The notes below the pieces were generated by a model, which searched no databases, was not told the DNA's origin, and saw only the letters and a list, made by a program, of their open reading frames with translations. Shown here piece after piece: positions 35,308 to 43,418 of a stretch of 64,000 nt of DNA (position 1 is the stretch's first letter; each line of letters begins with the position of its first letter). Source of the stretch: Pirellulales bacterium (GTDB lineage: Bacteria > Planctomycetota > Planctomycetia > Pirellulales > JAEUIK01); contig JAIBBZ010000020.1 in assembly GCA_019694435.1 (NCBI GenBank), forward strand, positions 1 to 64,000, given 5' to 3'. Made by a program: the position numbers and the translations under genes.

Positions 35308-37806
35308 CTAGTGCGCGGCCATTGCTGGCTCGTCGACACCCGCCAGCCGCTGGGACCGTTGGATCCGTGCGAACTCGCGCGGATTGACCGCCAAGGCGTC
35401 GCTGGCCGTCCAAAGTTCATCGCACACGTTCCGCCAGCTCGAAGCAAGGCCGTTCTCCAGCGCACGCTGACGAAGCGTGGCGCGCATTTCCGCATCGTCG
35501 CTCAACAGACGCATGGCCGAGGCCAGTTCGTTCGGGGCGTCGATATTCACCACCAGGCCCGAACCGAACGGCAGGATAATCTCTGGTGGCCCGCCGCGAT
35601 CGGAAACGATGGCCGGCAGCCCCGAGGCCTGCGCCTCGAGCACGGCATTGCCAAACGTGTCGGTCGTGCTCGGAAACACGAACACGTCGCCCGAAGCGTA
35701 GGCCCGTGACAGCTCGGCGCCGTAGAGCGGGCCAAGGAAGTGGATCTGCTGCGAGGCGTACGTCGCGCTCAGCTCGCCCTGGGCAGGTCCATCGCCGACC
35801 AGCACCAGTTGCGCGTCGTGCCCGCCGGCGAGGTAGTCGCGGAACGACTGGCACAGCCGTTCGAGGTTCTTCTCCGGAGAAATGCGGCCGACGTACAGGA
35901 ACTTCAGCCCTTCCCCGACTCCGTAGCGCGTCCAGAAACCCAAGTCGCGATGTTCAGGATTGAACACCCGGGTGTCGACTCCGCGCCGCAGCAAGCGCAG
36001 CTTGCCGCGCGGAAAGCCATGCTCGATCAGCCATTCCTGGTACCACCGGCTGGGGGCCAGCACGAGGTCCATCTGGCCAAAGAACCAGTGCATGTATTGC
36101 CAGGTGAACTTCTCCAACTGCTCGTCCTGCGTGAAGTGCTGAACGTATTGCGGGAAATCGCTGTGATATATGCCGACGATCCGCAGACCCAGTAACCGGC
36201 CCGCGGCCAGCGCCGTGAGTCCTAACGGGCCGGGCGTCGAGATGATCACCTCCGAGAACCGCTCGCGCTCGAAGTATTCGATCACTTCGAGAATCGGCGG
36301 AATCGCCAGCATCTGCTGGTCGTATTCGGGCACCGCAAAGGCCCGGCCCGGCAAGAAATTGTGCACGCGGATGTCCGTGTCCGGCTCGTCGGTCAGGCAG
36401 GTCAACACGGTCAGGTCGAGGTTCGCCTCCTGGGCGTGCTGCGCCACGGTCTGGATGGTGCGGGCCACGCCGTTCATGTCCTGGAACGTGTCGGTGACCC
36501 AGGCTTTCTTAGCGCTTTTGCGTTCCAGTGAGGCGGTCGCGGGGAAACTTCGCGCCACGGCCTGCAAGAAGCGCTCGTCTTTGTGCTGCGTGTGAAAGGC
36601 CGTGAGATAGGGGGCAATGCTCAGCGCGACGGGGGCCAGCGACGAGAGCGTCTGCAGGCTTTCCATCAGCCGGCCCTGCGCCAGGCAGGTGACAAATCGC
36701 TCGAGAAACGCGCAGCCCACCTGCTGGCTGATGCCGTTGGCCAGGTGGAAGATGCGTTGGTCGTCTGCGGCGTTGGGCGGCTGTTGCTGCAGTCCTTGCA
36801 ACTGCAATTGCTTGGGACCGAACAACTCGGCGAACTCGTCGACCAGGACGCGTTCGATCTGGCTCAATTGTCCCGAGGCCGGCGCGCCGACAAACCAGCC
36901 GGCAAAGCTGCGCAGCTTGCTGCTGAAGGCAGAGCCTTGGATGTCCGCGGGCGGGCGCTCGAGCAGCTTGCGAAACAATTCGGCGATCAGCGTGTTCTGC
37001 CCCGTGCCGGTATCGAGGAAGCGCGCCTTGTAATAGCTGCTGGCGATTTGATAGAAGCTGTGCGCCAGCCGCAGGCTCGTGCCGGCCGTGCCGCCCATGC
37101 GGTGGTCGCCCCGGCGCAGGTGCTCGAGATACTCGGCGACGGTTGGCGCCGGCGGGGTGATGGTCCAGGCGCTGGCCGCGTAGACGCCGCTGTGATCGTC
37201 GCTGCCGGCCGTAAAGCTCTTGCGCCAGGGCTCGTTGCCGTGGGGCTCGATCTCGTAGCGATTGGCCAATTGGTCGAGATGTTCGGCCGTGAGACTCGAG
37301 AGAATGGCGTTGGAGATTTCGCAGGCCCGCCCGTCGCGCGTGCCGTTGATGCCTTCGAAGCGGTTGAACAACACGAGCAGACGCTCGAGGTGCTCGACCG
37401 ATAGCCGGTTGTTGACCCGGAACAGCGGATGCGCGACCGAGTAGACGATGTCCTGCTCGATCACGTAGCGGCGAAAGTCGTAGATGTTTTCCCGGAGCGC
37501 TTCGATCACTTCGAACTGTTCGGGCGTGATGCCCAGCACAAGGCAGTGGATCTTGCAGCCGTCTTCGGGGAAGTAAGTGGTGACCTCAGTCGACAAGAAC
37601 ACATCAGGCAGATGGGCGATCGACTCGGCACCGGCGATGCAGTTGTGATCCGAGATGGTCACAAACTGCATCCCGCGTTCCTTGGCCCGGTAATACAGGT
37701 CGAGCGGCTCGACGAAACTTTCCGGCGCGCCGACGCGGCGCAGAATCCATTCGCTCGGACGGTCGGAATGCTTACTGTGCACATGCACGTCGCAGGTGGC
37801 GTCCAT
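35308..37806 (-). CDS. PHP-domain/GT4 glycosyltransferase fusion
   Basis: ATG at 37806 (AGGTG 9 nt upstream) gives 832 residues; a GTG 12 bp earlier lacks a ribosome site. Residues 1-250 are a PHP metal-dependent phosphoesterase domain with CDVHVHSKHSDRPS, TISDHNC, AHP and AGSDDHSG metal ligands. A helical linker follows (250-430). The C-terminal 390 residues are a GT-B glycosyltransferase of family 4: YHSDFPQYV, SRWYQEWL, FLYVGRISPEKNLERL and FPSTTDTFGNAVLEAQASG. It would transfer sugar from a nucleotide donor, with the PHP domain perhaps hydrolysing a phosphorylated lipid or sugar. It starts 449 bp downstream of csrA's stop. Confidence 0.88.
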   Translation of the reverse strand: MDATCDVHVHSKHSDRPSEWILRRVGAPESFVEPLDLYYRAKERGMQFVTISDHNCIAGAESIAHLPDVFLSTEVTTYFPEDGCKIHCLVLGITPEQFEVIEALRENIYDFRRYVIEQDIVYSVAHPLFRVNNRLSVEHLERLLVLFNRFEGINGTRDGRACEISNAILSSLTAEHLDQLANRYEIEPHGNEPWRKSFTAGSDDHSGVYAASAWTITPPAPTVAEYLEHLRRGDHRMGGTAGTSLRLAHSFYQIASSYYKARFLDTGTGQNTLIAELFRKLLERPPADIQGSAFSSKLRSFAGWFVGAPASGQLSQIERVLVDEFAELFGPKQLQLQGLQQQPPNAADDQRIFHLANGISQQVGCAFLERFVTCLAQGRLMESLQTLSSLAPVALSIAPYLTAFHTQHKDERFLQAVARSFPATASLERKSAKKAWVTDTFQDMNGVARTIQTVAQHAQEANLDLTVLTCLTDEPDTDIRVHNFLPGRAFAVPEYDQQMLAIPPILEVIEYFERERFSEVIISTPGPLGLTALAAGRLLGLRIVGIYHSDFPQYVQHFTQDEQLEKFTWQYMHWFFGQMDLVLAPSRWYQEWLIEHGFPRGKLRLLRRGVDTRVFNPEHRDLGFWTRYGVGEGLKFLYVGRISPEKNLERLCQSFRDYLAGGHDAQLVLVGDGPAQGELSATYASQQIHFLGPLYGAELSRAYASGDVFVFPSTTDTFGNAVLEAQASGLPAIVSDRGGPPEIILPFGSGLVVNIDAPNELASAMRLLSDDAEMRATLRQRALENGLASSWRNVCDELWTASDALAVNPREFARIQRSQRLAGVDEPAMAAH

Positions 37807-38255
37807 CACGTGTGTCACCTCGCAAATGAAGAAACATTCATCGAAGCCATACGCCCACTTCGATTCCGGGGCCGGATGCGAGAGACCGGGTAGCGCAGCT
37901 CGAGCAGCACCCGCTGGTCGCGGGGCCAGCGCCTAGCAAATCTGCCCTGGCCAGTTCGGCGTGAAGCGCGGCAGGAACTCGCCGCGATGCAAGAGCTGGT
38001 CAGGGAAAGCCGCCCGCAGCCGAACGGATGAAACGCTCGGTGGAAGGATCCGCTGCGGGGGTGGCCAAGACCTGGCGACACCATCAAGGCTCACACGCCA
38101 TCCGTGGCACGAGGGATGACACGCAATCCGTACGCATTCTGCCCCAACGCTACGCATCGTAGCGGTCGAGCATGAGCGGATTGTCAGAATCAGGCTTTAA
38201 TCCTGCGAACTCACGAGCGCTGCAGTTGCGTGGCTGAACGCTCGGTTACAGCTCG
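37807..38255. other. 449-bp gap between csrA and the PHP/GT gene
   Basis: Nothing coding is convincing here on either strand. On the minus strand it would be the leader and promoter of the PHP/GT gene. Several GGA triplets are present but are expected by chance in this GC-rich DNA. No T-run terminator, tRNA or known riboswitch core was seen. Confidence 0.4.
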
Positions 38256-38507
38256 TCAGCCAGGGCTGTAAGCCAACTGGTCGTGCATCGTGTCGCGCTC
38301 GTGATACTCGTCCGCCGTGGGATCGTCGTCCGGTTCGGCGGCGAATTGCTTCCGGCCCGAGCTCGCCACCTCGTGGCGCGCGATGCGAATGCCGCTGGGT
38401 GCTTCCACGCCCAGCTTCACGCGGTTGCCTTTGACCTCCAGGACGGTGACCCGGATGTCGTTGTCGATAACGATCGTTTCTCCCTTGCGACGACTCAGGA
38501 CCAGCAT
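38256..38507 (-). CDS. csrA: Carbon storage regulator
   Basis: The 83-residue protein begins MLVLSRRKGETIVID and continues with VTVLEVKGNRVKLGVEAPS and IRIARHEV, which is CsrA/RsmA including the RNA-contact Arg of the last strand. CsrA binds GGA loops in mRNAs to block or stabilise translation. The tail after residue 50 is longer than in E. coli (61 residues in total there) and acidic (EPDDDPTADEYHERD). GGAGG lies 8 nt upstream of the ATG. It is monocistronic as far as seen. Confidence 0.95.
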   Translation of the reverse strand: MLVLSRRKGETIVIDNDIRVTVLEVKGNRVKLGVEAPSGIRIARHEVASSGRKQFAAEPDDDPTADEYHERDTMHDQLAYSPG

Positions 38508-38874
38508 CGAGCGAGCCTCCATTCTTGCCGGGGTGCCCAGGGCCCGGGCCTGCCGTGAATTTGGCCAAGTGGGTTCTCTACGCGTACCAGACCGGGCAGG
38601 TTCATGAACCAATCTGAACCCAATCACAAAAATCCGGGAACTTGCCAGCAGCGCCAGCGGCCCGGCGGGCGTCGTTGGGAGGGCGCGGGCCGCACCACTT
38701 CAGGGGGAGCATGCGTGCCCCACGACGGTTGTCCTAAGTGCCAAGCTTGACACGCCTTGTGATGCGTTCAACAATGCCGCACAACGCTCAGTTACGCGGT
38801 TTTGCTCGGCCTGGCTGTCAATAAACAGCCCAAGATCGCGACAATTTGCCGCTTACTTCGAAGGGACGATTGGC
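38508..38874. other. 367-bp divergent regulatory region
   Basis: No gene is visible. It separates csrA (minus) from the redox/copper fusion gene (plus). It holds a good plus-strand promoter at 38747-38775; the csrA promoter was not identified with certainty. Confidence 0.5.
38747..38775 (+). promoter_or_regulatory. Candidate promoter of the redox/copper fusion gene
   Basis: A perfect TTGACA at 38747-38752 is followed after 17 bp by AACAAT at 38770-38775, 100 bp before the ATG. It is the best sigma-70 match seen in the window. Confidence 0.55.
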
Positions 38875-41205
38875 ATGTGCAACGTGCTTGGGGGCCGTCG
38901 ACTCGCCATGTTCTCGTTGGCGCTCGCTGTGCCGGTGTTGCTGGCGCCCGCGCGCGCCGCTGAGCATCTGCCCACGGGAAAATTTTCCGGATTTCAACTC
39001 CGCGATTACCGGGGCAAAGAATTCACGGCTGAACAGTTCCGCGACCAGAAGGTGCTCGTGCTCGTGTTCCTGGGCACCGAGTGCCCGTTGGCCAAGCTCT
39101 ATGCCCCGCGGCTGGCGGCTTTGAACAAAGAGTATGCCCCGCGCGGTGTCGCTTTTGTCGGCATCAGCTCGAACCAGCAGGATTCGGTGACCGAGCTGGG
39201 CGCATTTGCTCGGCAGCAAGGCATCGAGTTTCCGATTCTCAAGGATCTCAATAACGTGCTGGCCGATACGTTGGGCGCCCAACGCACCCCGGAAGCGTTC
39301 GTGCTCGACGCCGAGCGCAACGTGCGCTACCGCGGCCGGATTGACGATCAATATGGCTTCAGCACCGAGGGACGCATCGGCTATCAGCGCAAGGAGCCGT
39401 CGCGCCGCGACCTCGCACAGGCGATCGATGAGCTGCTCGACGGCAAAGAAGTCAGCGTTGCGTCGACCGAGGCGCCGGGCTGCTTGATCGGCCGCGTCCG
39501 CGCGCCGCAGGCAGGCAGCTCCGTCACGTACAGCAACAAGATCGCCGCGATCTTCAATCAGAACTGCGTCTTTTGCCATCGCCCCGGCCAGATCGGTCCG
39601 TTCTCGTTGACGTCGTACGAAGACGCCGCGGGCTGGGCCGAGATGATCGGCGAAGTGGTCGAAATGCGGCGGATGCCTCCCTGGCACGCCGATCCGGCCG
39701 TCGGCCACTGGTCGAACGACGCCCGGCTTAGCGATGAAGATCGCGAGGCCGTGCTGACCTGGGTCAAGAACGGTGCGCCGGCCGGCGATCTGAACGAGGT
39801 GCCGGCCCCGCCGCAGTTCACCGAGGGCTGGCAGATCTCCGAGCCGGACCAGGTGATCTGGATGGACGACGAGCCCTACACCGTGCCGGCCGAAGGCGTG
39901 GTCGATTACCAACGCTTTTTGATCGACCCGGGCTGGACCGAGGACAAATGGATCGCCGAGATCGAACCGCGCGTCGGCAATCCGTCGGTCGTGCACCACA
40001 TCGTGATCTACCTGGTGCCGCCGAAGAACCGGGGAGTCAAAGGTGCCGCCGGCCGGCTGCGCAACGACTGGCTCGCGGCCTATGCCCCCGGTTTGCGTCA
40101 GGAACGGCTGCCCGAGGGCTATGCCCGATTTTGTCCGGCCGGCTCGCAATTGATCTTCGAGATGCACTACACGCCCAACGGCATCGAGCAGCAGGACCGC
40201 AGCTACCTGGGGATCAAGTTCGCCGACCCGAAACAGGTGCGCAAGGAAGTGGCCGTCAAGAACGCCGGCAATTTCACCTTCGAGATTCCGCCGGGCGACC
40301 CGAACTACCAGGTCGAGTCGACGTTTACCTTCCGCGAGGATTCCGAGCTCGTCTCGGTGTCGCCGCATATGCACGTCCGCGGCAAGGACTTCTTCTACGA
40401 GCTGGTCTATCCCGACGGGAAACGGGAACCGATCCTCAACGTGCCGCTGTACGACTTCGGCTGGCAGACGACCTATATGTTCCCGCAGCCGAAACTCGTG
40501 CCCAAGGGCACCGAAATGCACTGCGTGGCGCATTTCGACAACTCGCCAGAAAACCTCAACAATCCCGACCCCACAGCCAAGGTGCGTTGGGGTGAGCAGA
40601 CGTTCGAAGAGATGATGTTCGGCTGGTTCGAGATGGCCCCGGCCGATCAGGACCTGACCAAGCCGGCCCCGCCGCCGATTTCGCGGGTCAAGCAGTTCGA
40701 GAAGCTCGCCGCGGCCGGTGCCTTGAAGGTCGACGATCAACTGCTGCAGGTAGCCGCCCGTTGCCTGGTCGACGAAGAGAACTTCAAGTTCGGCGCCTTC
40801 TACCTGGCCGATTTCGTGCCGCAGCTCGACCGCGTCTGCATTACCTACGTCGAAGACGGCAAGCTCCGTGCCCGAGTCGTCGAGGAATTGGGCGACCTGA
40901 AAACCACGCTCCGCAGCCGCGGCACGGTGGTCGACGCCAAGGGCCAGGCCCTGGCCGACTGCCTGGCGTCGCAAGACGTGACGGTGTTCAACGACTTGAG
41001 CCAGGCGGCCGGCTCGGTCATGCAGCGGATGTCGAGCAAGGGCATGTCATCGAGCATGCACGTGCCCGTCGTGCTCGACGGCGTTCCGTGCACGGTCAAT
41101 TTCTGGAGCACCGAGCCGGCCGCGTTCCCGGCGGCCGCGGTCAGCTTCCTGAGCGAGTTTGCCCGAGCGATCGAAAAGGCGAACACGGAGCCGGCGAACA
41201 AGTAA
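38875..41205 (+). CDS. Secreted fusion: redoxin, CxxCH cytochrome-like, copper monooxygenase-like, GAF-like
   Basis: The 776-residue protein has a signal peptide (AMFSLALAVPVLLAPARAA). Residues 33-190 form a thioredoxin/redoxin fold with FLGTECPLAKLY (single Cys70). Around 220-300 is a cytochrome-like part with CVFCH (231-235), FSLTSYEDAAGWA and RRMPPW. Residues about 340-630 resemble the copper type II ascorbate-dependent monooxygenase fold, with HHIVIY (His374/375) and HMHVRG (His498/500) as likely copper ligands. The C-terminal 110 residues look GAF-like (LDRVCITYVEDGKL to LSEFARAIEKA). Electron flow from heme to copper is suggested; substrate unknown. A promoter at 38747 and terminator at 41238 make it a single-gene unit. 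Confidence 0.8.
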   Translation: MCNVLGGRRLAMFSLALAVPVLLAPARAAEHLPTGKFSGFQLRDYRGKEFTAEQFRDQKVLVLVFLGTECPLAKLYAPRLAALNKEYAPRGVAFVGISSNQQDSVTELGAFARQQGIEFPILKDLNNVLADTLGAQRTPEAFVLDAERNVRYRGRIDDQYGFSTEGRIGYQRKEPSRRDLAQAIDELLDGKEVSVASTEAPGCLIGRVRAPQAGSSVTYSNKIAAIFNQNCVFCHRPGQIGPFSLTSYEDAAGWAEMIGEVVEMRRMPPWHADPAVGHWSNDARLSDEDREAVLTWVKNGAPAGDLNEVPAPPQFTEGWQISEPDQVIWMDDEPYTVPAEGVVDYQRFLIDPGWTEDKWIAEIEPRVGNPSVVHHIVIYLVPPKNRGVKGAAGRLRNDWLAAYAPGLRQERLPEGYARFCPAGSQLIFEMHYTPNGIEQQDRSYLGIKFADPKQVRKEVAVKNAGNFTFEIPPGDPNYQVESTFTFREDSELVSVSPHMHVRGKDFFYELVYPDGKREPILNVPLYDFGWQTTYMFPQPKLVPKGTEMHCVAHFDNSPENLNNPDPTAKVRWGEQTFEEMMFGWFEMAPADQDLTKPAPPPISRVKQFEKLAAAGALKVDDQLLQVAARCLVDEENFKFGAFYLADFVPQLDRVCITYVEDGKLRARVVEELGDLKTTLRSRGTVVDAKGQALADCLASQDVTVFNDLSQAAGSVMQRMSSKGMSSSMHVPVVLDGVPCTVNFWSTEPAAFPAAAVSFLSEFARAIEKANTEPANK

Positions 41206-41237
41206 TCCCCGGCTACGCGGACGATTGCCCGATCAAC

Positions 41238-41280
41238 CCGGGGCGGCGATTTCCACGAAGTCGCCGCCCCGGTTGTTTTA
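41238..41280 (+). terminator. Intrinsic terminator of the redox/copper fusion gene
   Basis: CCGGGGCGGCGA (41238-41249) pairs perfectly with TCGCCGCCCCGG (41261-41272) around an 11-nt loop and is followed by TTGTTTTA. It starts 33 bp after the stop. Confidence 0.85.
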
Positions 41281-41436
41281 CCAGCCGGCGTGGCGTATTA
41301 CGCTTCTGATCAGGCTCGGAAGCTTGCGCCGGCGGCAAGGTTCAATCGCCCGACCCCATAATCCGCGGCAACGCGAGGCTGCAGCGCCATCAATCGTTCT
41401 GCCCCGGTTCCTGCGCTAAGAGTTAGAAGCAAGGTA

Positions 41437-42162
41437 ATGAATCGCGTCACATTCTGCTTCGGTAGCTGTATCGCCATAATTGCGATTTGTGGCGTTGGAG
41501 CTGCGTCCTTCGCTTCACGCTTTCAGACCGGCACCCAATTGCCGGTCCAGTCGAGCGATCTCCAGAAAGAGCATGTTCAGGCCGAAAGGACATGCTGGGA
41601 TGCCGAATCAGTGCTCAAGGTCCTGCGGGCACCGAATGCCTTGGAACGTCAGCAAGCCGAGGAGTCGGCTCAATTTGAATACGATCAGCTCGTAGCTGGC
41701 CTCATTAAGGTCATTAACGACCAACGGGATCAAGACTTTGACAAGGATCTTTATTTGCGAGCAGTGGCATTGCTTAACGGTCTTGGTGCATCCGCCGCGA
41801 TTCCTGCTCTCGTTGCCAATGTGGATGTACCGGTGGGGTCTCCATTGGCCACGCGGCTAGATCCGCTTGCGCATTATGCGTGTGCGAGGTCACTCGTCAC
41901 GTTCAGGGACCTGGCGGCGGATGAAATTGTGTTCTACCTCTGCAATACCCAGGATCCGGTTTATTGCGGCGTGCACGTTTGTAACCGAGTCGCTCGTGCC
42001 CAGCCGATATCAGATAAGGCGATTCAGTTGCTGGCATTTGTTCTGACAGAGATTGACGGAAAGGATGAGGCCATTGCACGCCTGGAGCAAGTCCCCGAAA
42101 CGCCAAATGTGAACCGCGTGTTGGACGATTTGCGGCGTGGGATAGTGTGGACCGACTTGTGA
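41437..42162 (+). CDS. Exported hypothetical protein, HEAT-like, AT-richer than neighbours
   Basis: ATG at 41437, with AAGGT just upstream, gives 241 residues. The N-terminus is hydrophobic (FCFGSCIAIIAICGVGAASF), a likely signal peptide. The rest is helical with a HEAT-like piece (LYLRAVALLNGLGASAAIPALV). Third codon positions are visibly less GC-rich than in the rest of the window, so it may have been acquired by transfer. The family is not recognised. The downstream insertion sequence lies 101 bp after its stop, and the transposase frame runs antisense into its last 150 bp. Confidence 0.65.
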   Translation: MNRVTFCFGSCIAIIAICGVGAASFASRFQTGTQLPVQSSDLQKEHVQAERTCWDAESVLKVLRAPNALERQQAEESAQFEYDQLVAGLIKVINDQRDQDFDKDLYLRAVALLNGLGASAAIPALVANVDVPVGSPLATRLDPLAHYACARSLVTFRDLAADEIVFYLCNTQDPVYCGVHVCNRVARAQPISDKAIQLLAFVLTEIDGKDEAIARLEQVPETPNVNRVLDDLRRGIVWTDL

Positions 42163-43188
42163 TTGGAGGCTGTCCCTGCCGAGAAGGCAGAAAGGGTGCC
42201 GGGAATGCTCCGTAGAAAACCCGCCGGCGACGCAGAAAAGGTGACGCAGAAAAGGTGTCAGGAATGCTCCGTAGAAAACCCCGCTGCGTCTGAGAATCAT
42301 CACGTTCAGCGTGATCGCTCGCAGGCAGAGTTCGCGGCATTGGGAACGATAGCGTCGCGCCCGCAGCGCCGAACCCAGCAGCCGCTTGAGCATACTGTCG
42401 ACGGTCTCGACCTGCCAGCGTTGCGTGTAGCGCGTGAGATATAACCAGCGTGCCATCCGCCTGCGCCAGAAACCGCTCGGCGGCTTCGCGGTCGGCCGGC
42501 CGATCTTCGCGGGAATGAACGTGTTCACGCCGCACTCCTCGCGGGCATACTCATGCACATGCTCGGCATCGTAGCCGGCATCGGCCACGAGTGTGGTGAT
42601 CGCGACGCGCGACAGGGCGTCGTCGAGCGCGGCGTGGAAGTGCGGCACGTCGGGCGCCGGTCCAAGGCCCGGCACGACGGCGAGGATCAAGTGGCTGCAG
42701 CAATCGCAGAGCAGGCCCGCCTTGGGAAACCGCCGATAGGTCGTGTTTTGCCAGGTTTTTCCGCCTTTCGCCCGGCGGCGCACGAAGTAGTCGCTCGCAT
42801 GATGCGACTCCCAGCCAGTGCCGTCGAGCGCGGCAAGGTGACTGCGCTTGCCCAACTTGCGCTGCTGCCGCGCTTGTCCGAGCGACGCCTCGAGCAACCG
42901 TCGCACCGGTCGGATCGACAACAACCGCTCGGCTGCTTTTTGAAACGTCGTGAAGTGCGGGATCGCATGCAACTCGATTGTCGCCGCCAGCTCGGTGCAG
43001 TCGCCCAGCAGCGCCGCCAGCTTGCGATAGTCGAGCTGCAAGAACTCCTTGAGCACGAGGCAAGCAAAGAGTTGCGGTTGGGTGAACTTCTTGGGACTAG
43101 AGCGATGCGCGTAGGGCGCGAGCGCCGCGCGGCCGATCCGATAGGCCACCGCCAGCACCCGCTTCGGACTCTTGGAAGTCGTACTCAT
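42010..43188 (-). CDS. IS5/IS4-superfamily transposase, reading out of the element
   Basis: ATG at 43188 opens a DDE transposase. An N-terminal helical domain (FTQPQLFACLVLKEFLQLDY) is followed by the catalytic Asp in LAALDGTGW, the second Asp in TLVADAGYDAEHV and the Glu in QRWQVETVDSMLKRLLG. The element-encoded part is about 308 codons. No stop is met before the left terminal repeat, which is read as GVFYGAF. Translation would continue about 84 codons into target DNA and stop at 42010, antisense to the hypothetical gene at 41437-42162. The out-of-element tail has no family character. Confidence 0.85.
   Translation of the reverse strand: MSTTSKSPKRVLAVAYRIGRAALAPYAHRSSPKKFTQPQLFACLVLKEFLQLDYRKLAALLGDCTELAATIELHAIPHFTTFQKAAERLLSIRPVRRLLEASLGQARQQRKLGKRSHLAALDGTGWESHHASDYFVRRRAKGGKTWQNTTYRRFPKAGLLCDCCSHLILAVVPGLGPAPDVPHFHAALDDALSRVAITTLVADAGYDAEHVHEYAREECGVNTFIPAKIGRPTAKPPSGFWRRRMARWLYLTRYTQRWQVETVDSMLKRLLGSALRARRYRSQCRELCLRAITLNVMILRRSGVFYGAFLTPFLRHLFCVAGGFSTEHSRHPFCLLGRDSLQSQVGPHYPTPQIVQHAVHIWRFGDLLQACNGLILSVNLCQNKCQQLNRLI
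42188..42226. repeat. Half-palindrome plus truncated insertion-sequence end
   Basis: CAGAAAGGGT and GCCGGGA (42188-42204) correspond base for base in position to the palindrome arm and loop at 42247-42263 (CAGAAAAGGT, GTCAGGA). They are followed directly by the 18-bp terminal repeat ATGCTCCGTAGAAAACCC plus GCCG (42205-42226), which matches the right, not the left, end of the intact element for 22 bp. This looks like the leftover of another insertion at the same relative site in a sister palindrome. Confidence 0.65.
42230..42257. repeat. 14-bp tandem repeat of the palindrome arm
   Basis: ACGCAGAAAAGGTG occurs twice head to tail at 42230-42243 and 42244-42257. The second copy forms the left arm of the palindrome interrupted by the insertion sequence. 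Confidence 0.75.
42247..42263. repeat. Left arm and loop of the interrupted palindrome; left target duplication
   Basis: CAGAAAAGGT (42247-42256) is the left stem and GTCAGGA (42257-42263) the loop. GTCAGGA recurs in the same orientation directly after the element (43254-43260), so it is a 7-bp target-site duplication. Confidence 0.8.
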
Positions 43189-43253
43189 CCAAGCGTGCTA
43201 CGCACGCCGAGCCGCTAGCGGATGAAGCTATCGGCGGGTTTTCTACGGAGCAT
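42264..43253 (-). mobile_element. Complete 990-bp insertion sequence, DDE transposase type
   Basis: Perfect 18-bp terminal inverted repeats lie at 42264-42281 (ATGCTCCGTAGAAAACCC) and 43236-43253 (its reverse complement). Both ends are flanked by the 7-bp direct repeat GTCAGGA. Outside these lie CAGAAAAGGT (left) and ACCTTTTCTG (right), which are complementary. Removing the element and one loop copy restores a 10-bp-stem, 7-nt-loop palindrome. The single gene is a transposase on the minus strand with an intact DDE set, so the copy may be active. I place it in the IS5/IS4 superfamily by transposase type; the exact group is uncertain. Confidence 0.85.
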
Positions 43254-43270
43254 GTCAGGAACCTTTTCTG
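43254..43270. repeat. Right target duplication and right arm of the interrupted palindrome
   Basis: GTCAGGA (43254-43260) duplicates the left loop; ACCTTTTCTG (43261-43270) is the exact reverse complement of the left arm at 42247-42256. Confidence 0.8.
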
Positions 43271-43418
43271 GCGCCGTCGTACTGGCCAATGTGCCGGCGA
43301 AGCGTTGTGGTTCGCGCGTGGGCGCGGTTCTGCCCGCGATTTTGAGCGCCGGTCGCCGTGCACTGAATAAAGAGCAGGTTGGGCGAAGTTGCCAGCTCAG
43401 CTCGTCGTCGAGCGGCGC

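Noticed and set aside
37960-38180. CsrB-like RNA with several GGA motifs next to csrA
   Set aside because: The number of GGA triplets is near what GC-rich DNA gives by chance, and no repeated hairpins with GGA in the loop were seen.
42205-43253. Longer element using the outer terminal repeat at 42205
   Set aside because: The flanks of that pair (GCCGGGA and GTCAGGA) are not identical, and its outer end is of the right-end type; the 42264-43253 element has exact 7-bp duplications.
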